A DNA stretch of 64,000 nucleotides from Siphonodentalium dalli. Its lineage: Eukaryota > Mollusca > Scaphopoda > Gadilida > Siphonodentaliidae. Below the pieces are notes generated by a model that was given only the letters and a program-made list of their open reading frames with translations, searched no databases and was not told the origin of the DNA. The stretch is taken from positions 149,677,577-149,741,576 of the forward strand of contig CP136065.1 of the NCBI GenBank assembly GCA_032622095.1, written 5' to 3'. Below are positions 22,897-35,007 of the stretch, in pieces; the first letter of the stretch is position 1, and every line of letters begins with the position of its first letter. The position numbers and the translations under genes are program-made.

Positions 22897-24914
22897 TTAA
22901 AGGAATTAGTCTGTCAAAAAAATATTTTTTTTATCGTCATAATACTAATAATATATGTCTAACAGACCCATTTCGCCAAGAAAATTCAAAATCGAGCAGA
23001 TAGTATTTTTATTATTATGATATTTAAAAAATCGCGGAAATATCCGAAATCAGTCACGTGAGTGCTATCACGTGACCACAACGCGGTCACATGACCGATC
23101 ATCTGCGTCGACGCTTACCGATGACAGCGGTGGGTGGAGCTTGAAATAATTCCGCCAATCGCGTAACGAGTTGATAAATTACGCTGGTTAATTACCTAAG
23201 CCTTTACGATAAATAGCGATTACGGAATAAAACTGTTTGAATGTGCTGAATTATGAACTGGATTTGCTAGAATGTTGGATTATATAACGAATAATGATGG
23301 CTACAATGCACTTTGAGGCGATAAAAGTTGTTTGAAATGAGATTAATTTATGCAGAAATGCAATGAGCGAGCGGAATATCGTGCGAAACAAATTTAACTG
23401 TTTCTGAAAGAATACAAGTTAGGCCATATGCCGTTACTTCATTCTTCGTTGTATGGTACCAATTTCGGAGGATAGTTTACACACTAGTGTCATCCCGTTG
23501 TGCGCTATATGCGTACAATTTTAAATACAAATGGGGTGTGATTAAAAAGGTGGTGGTTATTGTACATTACATGTATCATGATGGCTTATATTCGTCATAA
23601 TAATGTTCCTGTCTGTTTCTTCACACGAAACATTTTGTGTGGAGAAGTGCACGACTGTGAACAGCTTGCTAAAATCCTTCCAGTCAAGATCGATAAGTGA
23701 GTAAACAAAATAATTCACTCGAATACACAACAGACTGTTGAAACTACAAAAATTATTAGTTAGGCTGCAGTTCGGCATAATGACATTTGTTTTAATTGAA
23801 GGCTAGCCTGGCATTGTTTTTCAGTTTGTGTTTGTTGTTCGTTTTATTTTACGTTTTGATGGCACATATTGACTTTCCAGAGAGGATTGTTTTGAATTGT
23901 TAGCATAGCAAAACTCCAATGATTGCCTCTAATAAAGAGCGTCCATGTTTTCGTCGCGGTGTAGTCAATAAAGAGCGTTCTCAATTATGAACGTGCTTTA
24001 TTTCGATATGTCATGGGTGATTTTGTATGTGGTATTGTGACAATTAAATATAAAGAGCGTCCATGCTTCCGTCTCCCAAAAGCGGTAGACAATAAAGAGC
24101 GTTCTAAATTACACAATGTGTTGTCTTTTTGGAGGTACTAAATAATGGATCGCTAGCCCGCCCACAACTGAACACACTACATCTACTAGGCATCTTGGAA
24201 TATGTGACGATGACAGATACTCGGGATATTTATATCGAAAATAAAACAACAAACAAACACAAAACAAAAGCGCCTAAATAGAGTTAAAATTATTCAGCCC
24301 AGTGTTTATATAAATTTGGGCGCTTCTTATATAAGTATGACCAGAGAGATAATGTTCTTTCTATTCACTTTGTGGCATTTTAGAGTGCAAACAAGTTCGC
24401 GAATGACACTGATGAATAGTCGCGGAGTGATTACAAATCACCGAGTGAATACGCGAGACAATCAAAGCACTAATTACTGCCATCTATTCACCAAAACAGA
24501 CACGTGCCGGCATGTTATTAATGGCTACAAAAACAACAACCAATCTAGGCGCTATTAATTACTGTATTCACAGAGTTATTGTCTTCTATTCCCGATAAAC
24601 GGCCAAAGCGTAACGTAATCTATACACCACACGCGCACATACGACTCCGCATTTTAGTATCGGCTGACTTACGATTACGTCATCGTAGTCTGCATAATAA
24701 ACACCGGCTCCGAATCTGTGTTTTTAATTTGCTCCCCACAAGTACGTCACTCGTAGTTTAGTCACGGAAATCTCCGAATACCGGTGGTGGTATTATTTAT
24801 TTATTTTACGGGTTATTTATTATGCGATCGGAATGGGACTTGGATCATTTTAATCACAACAGGGAGGGCTTTCCGATTGCGTTTTGTAGTTTCTAGACCG
24901 AATAAATCCTTTAA
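22897..24914. mobile_element. 2.0 kb TTAA-flanked non-autonomous element in intron 4
   Basis: TTAA lies at 22897-22900 and 24911-24914. The termini AGGAATTAGTCTGTC and GACCGAATAAATCCT form an imperfect inverted repeat. The flanks CAGGCTTGGCCATTTCATAT and CACCACTTATCCAGATGAAA are contiguous in the related sequence near 25425-25470, where only one TTAA is present, so the insertion is well supported. Inside is a more CpG-rich stretch (near 23060-23110) and several ATAAAGAGCG words (23930-24090). No transposase is recognised. Confidence 0.82.
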
Positions 24915-25515
24915 TCACCACTTATCCAGATGAAATCATACCACTATTTTTCAAAGAAAAATCAGGGGGTATATATTGGACTAACTTTGTCTTCTATCTG
25001 TCGGGCTTCCATCCATCTGCCTGTTGGGATGTCTATCCATCCATCTATCAACAATTGTTTTCTTCTCCATATTAAAGACGGAATGTGTTTATATATTTCA
25101 GTGTGCATGTTCTCTAGGTGTCTCACAATCAGATTTGTTCAATTAAGTTCATCACATCAAATACATGTAGGTGCGAAGCCAGGGCCATAACTCTTTCCCT
25201 CCATAGTAATTCTTAAAACAGTTTTTTTCATAAGAACCATTGGGCCTATATAGCTTATATTTGGTATGGAGGGGCATTGGGTGACCGGGGTTCAGATTTG
25301 TTCAAATGGGGTCATTTTTAGGAAATGAGGTCCCCAGAGGGTGAATTTGGTGATGTTAGTCCACCTTGCGGAATACTGTCATTAAATTCACCTGCAAAGG
25401 TCAGACACACTAAATACAGACTCGGCTGTTCCAATATTAGTTTCTTAACCACCACTTATCTAGGTGAAATCATACCCTGATTTTTCAAAGAAAAATTGGG
25501 GGGTATATTGATATT
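24911..25515. repeat. duplicated family L/F mixture with a 70 bp direct repeat
   Basis: TTTTTCAAAGAAAAATCAGG with flanking sequence at 24911-24976 recurs at 25443-25510. Between them are a family L unit (25000-25320) and a partial family F palindrome (25320-25425). Confidence 0.6.
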
Positions 25516-26824
25516 ACTATATGAATGGATCTCATAAATGAGGATTCACATTTGTTCAGAGATAAGGGCAGAGATAAGAGATTTAACTCTCCTCTATGCT
25601 GTTTGGTTCTGGTATAATAATATTGATTTCTAGACAGCCTGGGTGGGGGCAATGTTTGAGGCAATGGGGAGGGAGTGTAGAGGGGTGGAGATTTGACCCC
25701 CTACTTTGATCAAAAGTTAAAATTTCATGCCTGATACTACATTAGTTGTAGATTAGATGTTCACACCAAAAATAAGTTAGAATTGTTCTCGTAGTTTGGT
25801 TTGATTTTCTAACATGTATGTTTTAAACCATCAGTCCATATGTTCCTACTTCAGGTTAAACTGTTGGACCGAATTGGCCAGAAATTTTAACTTTATGTGG
25901 GGTGTCAGGTTGGTAATTTTCAAATGTTTGAGAGCTTTGAAGTACTGGTACCAGTCGTAAAATTCAACCTAAGAGGAATATACAAAAGGATTTTTGTGAA
26001 CTTAGTACTGTGGTATGGTTGTCCTCTTTAAAAGGTAAGAGGTTGGAGAATGGTCAGTAATGTGCAATTAGAAATTAAAGGTGATGAGCCCTGCTCATCT
26101 GAGAACATCCAGCTATGTCCATGTTTAGAACTACTTGCCTTAAGTGATTTTGTCAAGTACTGACTCTTGTAGTCTTCAGAGTCCCTGTCTTCTCAGTCCT
26201 TACAGTCTGGTGAGCGACCCACAGTCATTGACTGTCTTGTTAGTTGATATATGGTGGCTCTTAGATATGTTGATATTTATTATTTGATCGGTGGAATTCA
26301 ATGACATTCTATTCACCCAGCGAGTACCTTGAGAGCATTTAAACAAACTAACGGTTTGACTCCAAAATACTGAGGAATTTTTCATACACTAGTATGTGAT
26401 CAATCACATAAATCTAGAAATCATTTCAATGCAATTTCTTATTTCTATGTAAATACATGTAGCGGAGAATTCTGAAATTATATAAATATTGATAATAACA
26501 TCAGTCACTTTTCTACTACCTCAACCTCAATAAATTTAGTTTCTGATGGACAACAATCTTGTGTTTCATAATACTAATACTATAGAAACAATTCATTGTA
26601 TAATGGTTTTTACCGGCATAGTTCTATTCAGTCTCAGTAAACTTCAGGCCCACATAGTGAGTTTCATTTTGATTACTTCTATAGAGTTTCTATTTCCGAA
26701 ACCAAATAAAATAAAATCAAACTGATATTTTACTACTCAGCCACTATACCCATTTGAAGATTTCATCTTTAAACTATTTCTGTCAAAATTTGCAATGACA
26801 TCGGCTGTGCCAATTCTATGCAAA
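25516..26824. other. intron 4, unassigned part
   Basis: No recognisable element or exon; the minus-strand frame at 26200-26385 shows no family motif. Confidence 0.4.
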
Positions 26825-27048
26825 TACAGTAATGTCCTAAATAATCGACTCCTTAACCACAGCAGAATTATGGGTAATTTTTCAGGATTTAGTTGGAAAT
26901 ATTTCCTATTAAATCCTGAAAAATTACCCATAATTCTCACTGAGCGCTTTCCGATGAATGGCAACAAGTCATATTTCCGACTAAATCCTGAAAAATTACC
27001 CATAATTCTACTGTGGTTAAGGAGTCGATTATTTAGGGCATTACTGTA
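26825..27048. mobile_element. TA-flanked palindromic MITE (family A), copy 1
   Basis: TACAGTAATG at the left and CATTACTGTA at the right. The arms are near-perfect inverted copies (GACTCCTTAACCACAGCAGA with TCTACTGTGGTTAAGGAGTC). The loop side is asymmetric compared with other copies. Confidence 0.85.
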
Positions 27049-27322
27049 TTTTGACCAAATTTGGATCATGGCTTCGGCTCACTAAATCTCTTTTGGAATA
27101 TAAAGCTTTGTACTTGTAATCATTTAATAATGAGAGAAAGGACTAATATATGACTGATTTATAAATGATTTCACCGATGAGAGTCAATTTATTTAATTTA
27201 TACTAAAGAGTAGCGTTATGTGCTGGCAATTTTGATAAAAAATTATTGAAATACCTGCGTTGGTCAAGTTTATTTGGCTTTAGTCACTTTAACATGACAA
27301 TCTGATGATACTACAATCTACT

Positions 27323-27538
27323 TACAGTAATTCCCAAAGTAATTGACCACTTAACCACCGCAGAATTATGGGTAATTTTTCAAGATTTAGTCGGAAATAT
27401 GGCTTGTTGCCATTCATCGGAAAGCTCTTGCAGAGAGCTTTCCAATGAATGGCAACAAGCCATATTTCCGACTGAATCCTGAAAAATTACCCATAATTCT
27501 GCGGTGTTAAGTGGTCAATTACTTTGGGCATTACTGTA
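27323..27538. mobile_element. TA-flanked palindromic MITE (family A), copy 2
   Basis: Same family: CAGTAATTCCCAAAGTAATT and its inverse at the right end, TA on both sides. The core GAAAGCTCTTGCAGAGAGCTTT marks the hairpin tip. Confidence 0.85.
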
Positions 27539-27753
27539 GTATGACAATGATTTTTACACAGACTGAATTCTATTATGCTGTTATGGGATAGGTACGATTA
27601 GACACTTTTTTGGACCCTATCGCCTAACACCAATTCAAAATGTTCTCTTTGCAAGTATGAGCCCACTGACCAATGTTTTTCATGTGTGATAATTGTCTAT
27701 CATAGTAACAATTGTTCTGTATGAGATATAGATGAATGCCTTTGTTTTTTCAG

Positions 27754-27791
27754 ATATGGAAATACCACTGACATGCTTCCCTGTGACCTAA
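27754..27791 (+). CDS. RRM-like RNA-binding protein, terminal coding exon 5
   Basis: A strong acceptor (CCTTTGTTTTTTCAG) precedes this exon. Joined to exon 4, it reads DMEIPLTCFPVT and stops at TAA 27789-27791. This fits the last strand of the RNA-recognition motif and closes the domain at the C-terminus. Joined directly to exon 3, the same exon would instead read YGNTTDMLPCDLTEYVDDSA and stop at 27824-27826. Both frames are open, so the real C-terminus depends on splicing of exon 4. No clear AATAAA signal follows within about 600 bases. Confidence 0.55.
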
Positions 27792-27826
27792 CTGAATATG
27801 TGGATGACAGCGCTTTCAATCCTTGA

Positions 27827-28693
27827 TAACACAATGGAATGATACTTATTCAAGAATCTGTCAATGCAGTAAAACATCTTTAAAATTAATACACAATTAT
27901 TGCATTGTTTCGAGGTTGACACAAGGAATTGTCCATCCGAGGAAGTGTTATTCACTGAGGTCGAAGACCGAGACATTCTGATAACATTTATTATATGAAC
28001 CAAAGAAATATATAGTTGGTCTTTCCCTTAAAATTAGGTTACAGCAATTTGATTGGCCGGCTAATTTTGAAGCTCAGAAGACTCATTCTGTTTATAAGCA
28101 CAAAGAGGTCAGCGGAATCTTATGTTAATCTCTTGTGGATATAATATTAACCTGCCCCCGTTTTCAAATACAAGAGAAGAGAACATCATCAACTGATTGT
28201 ATTTATGTGATAGTTATTAGTATTAGTATGGGATTTTGGAAGGTCAAATTTTATTCATATAACTAGCACCTTTATTCAGCGTCGGATGGGTCTGTGGCCC
28301 CTTTGTGCATTTGAGGCCTGCGGCCCCTTTGTGTGTTTCATGCATATTTTGAACTTAGACAGAGGCTTTATTCAGCAACAGCCGCTTTATGCACACATTT
28401 TGGTCATTGAAACAGTTTTATTTTTAAATAAGCAAAAATAAATTTAAAACTTTTTTTTTTAAATCAAATTTTGTTTGTTTAAATAAAATTTTTGAAAAAC
28501 TAATGCCATTTGCCACCAGGGTACCCCGAGTCACCACACCAATTTGGTTGAAATCGGTCCGGGGTTCTGGGAGAAAAATTGCGAACAAACAGACAGACGC
28601 TACTTTTTTATATATATATATCCTTTGAACAAATGATTTTATTTGGTAAAAGTTTTTGTTTGGTTTATGGTATAAAAAATGCATCACTACAGA
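27827..28693. other. 3' flank of the RRM gene
   Basis: It probably includes 3' untranslated sequence. AATAAA words occur near 28437 and 28481, but in a low-complexity stretch. Near 28490-28600 the phrases AATTTGGTTGAAATCGGTCC and GAACAAACAGACAGACG look like a dispersed repeat. Confidence 0.4.
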
Positions 28694-28802
28694 TACAGTA
28701 ATGCCATAAATAATCGACTCCTTAACCACAGCAGTATTATGGGTAATTTTTCAGGATTTAGTCGGAAATATGGCTTGTTGCCATTCATCGGAAAGCTCTC
28801 AC
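28694..28802. mobile_element. half of a family A MITE
   Basis: It starts TACAGTAATGCC and runs through GGAAATATGGCTTGTTGCCA to GGAAAGCTCTC, exactly one arm. The second arm is missing, so this copy broke at the hairpin tip. Confidence 0.8.
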
Positions 28803-28905
28803 ATGATACCACTAATGCTGCCACATTAAAAAATTTGTCGAACAAATGGGCAGAAATTTTTACATCTACATCTTAATAGATAGTCCCTTCAAGATATCAC
28901 TTATT

Positions 28906-30071
28906 AGCTCAACTTACTTTGTAAGTTTGAGCTATTGCCATGGTTTGGCGTCCGTCGTCCGTGTGTGCGTGTGTCCATCAACAATTTCCTTTGGCGTGGG
29001 CTACAGGTCGTACCTTTGGTCTGATCTTTATGAGATTTGTCATGAATTTTGACATTGACATGTAGATGGGAACGAGTCATTTTGGTGTCATTCGGCCAAA
29101 AAACATGGCTGCTGGCGGCCATCTTGGATTTCAAAATTCAATCCATTGGCGCGGGCTACAGGTCGTACTGTTTGTCTGATCATCATGAAATTTGTCATGG
29201 ATGTTCATATTGACATGTAGATGGGAACGAGTGATTTTGGGGTCGTTCGGTCAAAAAACATGTCCGCCAGCAGCCATCTTGGATTTTACTCTTTGCATGA
29301 CTAAATCCTTTGGCGTGGGCTACAGGTCGTAGCTTTGGTCGGAACTTCATGAAATTTGTCATGGATGTTAACAATGACATGTAGATGGGAATGAGTCATT
29401 TTGGGGTCGTTCGGCCGAAAAACATGGCCGCTGGTGGCCATCTTGGATTTCAAAATTCAATCCATTGGCGCGGGCTACAGGTCGTACTGTACGTCTGATC
29501 ATCATGAAATATGTCATAGATGTTAATATTGACATGTAGATGGGAACGAGTGATTTTGGGGTCGTTCGGCCAAAATACATGGCCGCCAGCAGCCATCTTG
29601 GATTTTACTCTTTGCATGACTAAATCCTTTGACACGGGCTACAGGTCGTAGCTTTGGTCGGAACTTCATGAAATTTGTCATGGATGTTAACAATGACATG
29701 TAGATGGGAACGAGTCATTTTGGGGTAGTTCGGCTGAAAAACATGGCTGCCAGCAGCCATCTTGGATTTTACTCTTTGCATGACTATATCCTTTGGCGCG
29801 GACTACAGGTCGTAGCTTTGGTCAGATCTTCCTGAAATTTGTCATGGATGTTAACAATGACACGTAGATGGGAACGAGTCCTTTTGGGGTCAATTGGCCA
29901 AAAAAACATGGCCGCCAGCAGCCATCTTGGATTTTACTCTTTGCATAACTAAATCCTTTGGCACAGGTTAGACATTTCAATTAGCACCTTTCCTATTCCT
30001 CCATTTACTGTCAACCATTAAATTATTCCCCTACCTAAGTTGAGCTACAGTGTCATTGACACTTTCATTGG
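28906..30071 (+). repeat. tandem-array element (family R), 1.2 kb copy
   Basis: It is bounded by TTAGCTCAACTTACTTTGTA on the left and AAGTTGAGCTACAGTGTCAT on the right, with about seven units of the 154-165 bp family between. Unit variants are in the same order as at 5924-8843. Confidence 0.85.
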
Positions 30072-30556
30072 CTTACACATTTAATTAGCTATCTCAGGAG
30101 GTGGAAAGTTTAGATGAATATACACAGACAATTACTTAATTGTTAAGCTATTGCAACACCTGATGGAATCTATGCTATCTGAAAAACAACACCAAGCATA
30201 TTATATACAATAAAAATGTAAAAAAGATGACTTTACGGTCATATTTTTAGAATCAAAATTTTGGGAACAGCATTCTCAGCAAGTATATCAAATATTGAAA
30301 ATGAATAACTGCCATAAAAAGTACATGATCTGAACTAGTGAAAGGCTTGAATGATTATTTAATAGAGAGCAACACTGCTTCAAGACTTAAAAGAATGTTA
30401 GTTTTTGCTGGAAAATTGTTAACATACATTTTTCAAGCACTGTTACCTTGAAAAACCAGCCCAATTAATATAAATGTTGGTATGCAGGTCATTCACTCAA
30501 GCAGGGAGCAATAAACTATATTGTGTGTAAAATAGGACACAGTGTTGGAAATATGT

Positions 30557-31011
30557 GACCCGCCATATCAAATCCAGTTGTAAGTCGGGATTTTTTTTAC
30601 CCTGTGCCAATGCATTCTCTTATATATGTGAGTCGACCATAGGTCGCCTCACATATATAAGAGAATGCATTGGCCTAACAATATTTTATCATTTTTTTTA
30701 AATAAATGTTTCTTAAAATTTTTAGGACATAAAATAAAAAACATCCATTACCCTGCAGGGAGCCCCACACATATATAGAAGCATATAGAAGAGTGTTGTC
30801 TGCTCATGTTTGTCTGGGGCTCTGTATGGGTGAAATTATAAAATTGTTAAAGAATACAAGAAAAAATTATTAAAATTGTAAAAAATTGTTAGGCCAATGC
30901 ATTCTCTTATATATGTGAGGCGACCTATGGTCGACTCGCATATATTTAAAGAGAATGCATTTGCACAGTGTAAAAAAATCCCGACTTACGACTGGATTTG
31001 ATATCTGGTCA
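30557..31011. mobile_element. palindrome-of-palindromes element
   Basis: Outer inverted repeat: ATATCAAATCCAGTTGTAAG at about 30576 and CTTACGACTGGATTTGATAT ending near 31003. Inside each end is a complete 69-72 bp palindrome of module C (30606-30674 and 30893-30964). The middle is AT-rich with AAAATTTTT-like repeats. Confidence 0.75.
30606..30674. repeat. palindrome module C (GCCAATGCATTCTC type)
   Basis: A 69 bp near-perfect palindrome: GCCAATGCATTCTCTTATAT at the left, CCATAGG near the tip and ATATAAGAGAATGCATTGGC at the right. Further copies: 30893-30964, 43000-43063, 50123-50191, 50750-50818, 55248-55316, 58906-58973, 58997-59065, 63627-63695 and 63917-63985. Confidence 0.88.
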
Positions 31012-31356
31012 GCTGGGGATTTGGCTATGTACATATGACCTAAAATCATCTCCGCCCAAAGATTTATATTAGTTCTTGCAAACTGGATGCTTACATTTTT
31101 GCAGCACAAACTAAAATTCTAAAACAGTCTTTAATCAGTATTGCTCTCTAATAAATTGTCTTTCAAGCCTTTCACTAGTTCAGATCATGTACATTTTATG
31201 GCAGTTAGTCATTTTCAATAATTTTTATACTTGCTGAGAACACTCTTCCCAAAATTTCCCTTCTAAAAATATGACTAAAGTAATCTTTTTGGCATTTTTA
31301 TTTAATATGCTTGATGTGGTCTTCAGATAGCAGATTAATTTAGATGGTGCACCAGC

Positions 31357-31797
31357 TTAAAGGTACTCAATCCGATCAGACGGTCCCCATATCATCAAGA
31401 TACAACAACATTTCTTCAAAATACGCTTTGGTTATCAGAATAATGCTAACCACTGTCAACTATGGTATCAAATTTCCCAAAACATGTCATTTATCAACAT
31501 TTTGTTCAACAAAATATGGCTGTATTATCACTTGAATATCCTGAAATTTGGCTGTATTACCACTTGATTTTAGAGTTATCCATCTTCATCTGCAATTTTG
31601 TTCCAGACCATCAGTTTGACAACTGTTTCCTGGGCCACAAATAATTGCACATCTCGAGAAATAACACACTTCAAAATCGATATCTTATGACTCTGAGCTT
31701 TGATGGGTGGGTTCCTCGATTCGATTCAAATATTTTTTACCCCCGAAACCAAAGAAATAGTAATCTAGGAGCGTTAATTCGGATAATGTATCATTAA
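31357..31797. mobile_element. TTAA-flanked MITE (family B), inside the foldback element
   Basis: The left end is TTAA then AGGTACTCAATCCGAT. The right end is degenerate (CGGATAATGTATCA before TTAA). The opposite arm of the host foldback (near 30145, ATTGTTAAGC) shows the unoccupied TTAA site. Confidence 0.75.
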
Positions 31798-32156
31798 CAA
31801 TAAATGTAGTTTTCTGTGTTGGTTTGTCTAAACTTTCCATCTCCTGACATAGCTCAGGCATGGAAACCCTTTAAATTCACTTTTACAATTTCAAATGCTA
31901 TGTTGGTTTTATTTATACATGATTTGTGATTGAATGTATTTAAATTATTTCCTCATTCTGCAGCATTCTGTATCTTTAATATTGATAACTTAATATGCAT
32001 GTAATTGATGAATTTGAATAACAATGAAACATAAATAATTAAATTGTCTCTGTGTTATTCTTATGGCAATTATTGAACAGATTTAGATTGTAAATTGGCA
32101 AACTTCTAACATAGGTTGCTGTAGAATTATTCTTGGCAAAAAAGGTCCAAGTGATA

Positions 32157-32373
32157 TACAGTAATGCCCTAAATAATTGACTCCTTAACTACAGCAGAAT
32201 TATGGGTAACTTTTCAGGATTTAGTCGAAAATATGGCTTGTTGCCATTCATCGGAAAGTTCTCACAGAGAGCATTCCGATGAATGGCAACAAACCATATT
32301 TCCGACTAAATCCTGCAAAGTTACCCATAACTCTGCTGTGGTTAAGGAGTCGATTATTTAGTGCATTACCGTA
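32157..32373. mobile_element. TA-flanked palindromic MITE (family A), copy 4
   Basis: TACAGTAATGCCCTAAATAA at the left and the inverse TTATTTAGTGCATTACCGTA at the right, with arms complementary throughout. Confidence 0.85.
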
Positions 32374-32860
32374 TCTGTGCGAGTGCACGATGATTCGCAA
32401 GATGTATAACGATAAGTTGAATAACAGGAGAATGGGCGACTGCAGAAATCATTATTATGTGTCAATTGTGAACTGTGTGCAGCTGTATTACCTCACCACC
32501 TACTCGCATTTCTAGCGGTAACCGCTCACATTTCTAGCAGTTTAATGTTTATCACAGTCATACTGCAACACATTCTATTATAGGTGATGGCTATGGGTGG
32601 ACAGTAGATTTGCGACTATATGCATGGAGTTATCGCAGTGCTGGCTTTTATGAAAAATTTGGTCTTTGTTTGGAATAATCCGGCTGTGCAGACAAAACAG
32701 TTTAAGTTTAAACTTCCATGTTGCAAGTTTTATAATTTCCAAGAATTTTATTAATTAAACTACATCATAGTACATGACCCAAATTTTAAGAGTTTATATA
32801 TGATAATGCACAACATTATAAAAATTCAAAATCAATTCATGTTACAAACTACTTTAGAGA
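32374..32860. other. intergenic, nothing recognised
   Basis: No exon or element end is supportable. Confidence 0.4.
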
Positions 32861-33439
32861 GACTTTGAGATAGGCTGCAGCCAATATCGGAAATAAGTCT
32901 GCGCATGTCCATATCCGAGGAATCTTGAATGACGATGATTGCGGCTGCAGCCACTTTCAGTATCTAATACAAACAACATGAATTCCCTGTAATTTAATCA
33001 TTGAATTTGAGGGTCTGGTCTCATAAACTATAGAGGGTTATCTGTTGATCAGACCCAATGCTGTATATTTTATATATATTTGTATATATATATATTAGCA
33101 TCAATAAACATTTTATATAGGCCTAGGCATATAAAAAAAAAATTAATTAACTATAAACTCCACCTTTCCAAAAATAGATTCATAAAATTAGATAGACAAG
33201 TGTTTTTGTAAAACAAACATCGAACCCAAAGATAAAAATCTACATGTATCAACTACACATTAACTGTTTTCATTCATTTAATCATTGTCCGCCTTTTTCA
33301 TGAATTCAGTATCCGCCATTTTGGATTTGATCGGTAGTATGGGAACTTGGAACCAGGATTTGGTGGAAACGTGATGTCACATATCCTGGTCATCGATAAC
33401 CTAGAGGTCCCATCTCCAGCTGCAGCCTATCTCAATGTC
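32861..33439. mobile_element. inverted-repeat-bounded element, 579 bp
   Basis: The ends are GACTTTGAGATAGGCTGCAG on the left and CTGCAGCCTATCTCAATGTC on the right, complementary with one mismatch. There is no clear target duplication and no coding content. The sequence near 33300-33320 (CCGCCATTTTGGATTTG) is only superficially like family R. Confidence 0.6.
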
Positions 33440-33616
33440 ACTATCTGTCTAGAAGTTGACAGCATTGCAAAACAAAACTGCAGACGAGGAAGCATGTTGT
33501 TGCAAAAAATGAGAATGTGAACCAAAACAAAATTTTTTACCACGTGGGGAAATGTCTAAACATTTTTGTACTAGAGTCTGCAGATCCGTGAGTGGCTTCA
33601 CAGTCAACATGAACTA

Positions 33617-34625
33617 CTTTTGTCACCAAACTTCATATGGATCTTCGGGGTGACCTCTAGATAGGAGCCATCGATTTTTTCCGAAATTAGTTAAAAAACA
33701 TGGCCATATGCAGCCATCTTGGATTTCAAATTTGAATCTATCGGTATACCCTGCAGCCCGCATTTATTAGAGAACTGAAATTTACAGGCATGTTTAGGAT
33801 CACCTCTAGATGGGAGCTATCGAATTTGAAAAATTTTCAATGAAAAACATGGCCACCGGCAACCATTTTGGATTTTATTCTTTGCATGACTAAATTCTTT
33901 GGCACACCCTACAGACCACATCCCTCACTCGATCATCACCAAACTTCATATGGATCTTTGGGGTGACCTCTAGATGGGAGCCATCAAATATTTCCAAATT
34001 TCGTTGAAAAACATGGCCACCATCTGCCATCTTGGATTTTACTCTTTGTATGACTAAATCCTTCAGCACACCCTACGTCCGATGGTCACAAAACGTCATA
34101 TGTATCTTTTGGATGACCACCAGATGGGCGCCATAATTTTTTTTTTAATTTGAAAAAACATGACCACCAGCAGCCATCAGTTTTACTTTATGTCTAAATC
34201 CTTTGGCACACCCTACAGACAACATCCCTTGTCTGATTGTCACTAAACCTCATATGGATTTTATGGAAGCCCACTAGATTGGAGTCATCGATATTTTCAC
34301 ATTAAAAAACATGGCCACTGGCTGCCACCTTGGATTTTACTCTTTGCCTGACTAAATCCTTTTGCACACCCTGCAGACCACATCCTTCATGTGGTTGTCA
34401 CCAAACTTCATGTTGATCTTCTGGGTGACAACTAGATGGGAGCTATCAAATGTTTTTGAATTTCAATGGAAAACATGGCCATCTTTGATTTTACTTATAT
34501 ATATATCTCTCTCCATGGTGAAATCTAGTATTACTCAGACATTTGAACTTTCTGCATTCTTAATTGCTCCATTGATTGTAACACACAAAATTATCCCTTT
34601 TCCAAAATTGACACTTTCATTGTAA
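33617..34625 (+). repeat. tandem-array element (family R), second subfamily
   Basis: About six units with ACCAAACTTCATATGGATCT, GGGGTGACCTCTAGATGGGA and AAAACATGGCCACC words. It ends in TTGACACTTTCATTG, the family's right terminus. The left terminus is not preserved. Confidence 0.75.
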
Positions 34626-35007
34626 ATTGTCTTGAATAATAGTGCATTTTATTTGTATTCGCTGGGGGGGACTGCACCTAGAGATGAGGTCTACTTGTGA
34701 TCTTCCATCCAGTTCACTGCCTGTATGCTCCAGTTCACTTGAGGTAAGTAAGCTGAGATTATGAGTATTCTTTTTATTATTTATTTGTAAATGAATGATT
34801 GAACCTTGAAAATCATAAAAATAACATTAGTATAACACTGTAATTTCACAAGATTTCTACAATTTGTTACAAGGTGAAAACATCCCTATTACAAAAGCAT
34901 TGAAAATTTATTAGCCGTTTTTTTTTCTTCACAAATATGTCGCCCAGACACACAATTTTTTATATACACAGCAACATCTGATTGTTTTTCACCCTTTGTG
35001 AGTGACA
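34626..35007. other. spacer between two oppositely oriented family R copies
   Basis: The flanking R copies converge here, right end to right end. Nothing else is recognised. Confidence 0.4.

Larger units (their letters stand above)
30086..31866. mobile_element. foldback element with about 300 bp arms, carrying two nested insertions
   Basis: Left arm (30086-30400) and right arm (about 31120-31350, then 31800-31866) are inverted copies: GGAAAGTTTAGAT near 30102 against TCTAAACTTTCC near 31828, and GTACATGATCTGAACTAGTG against CACTAGTTCAGATCATGTAC. The right arm is split by the TTAA MITE at 31357-31797. A palindromic element occupies the centre at about 30557-31011. A related shorter copy is at 56234-56780. 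Confidence 0.75.

Noticed and set aside
23040-23110. CpG-rich patch with CACGTG words as a promoter of another gene
   Set aside because: It lies inside the 2.0 kb TTAA element, and no coding exon follows on either strand.
26737-27085. Overlapping open frames on both strands of about 100 codons
   Set aside because: They lie in the family A palindrome, whose symmetry makes similar frames on both strands.
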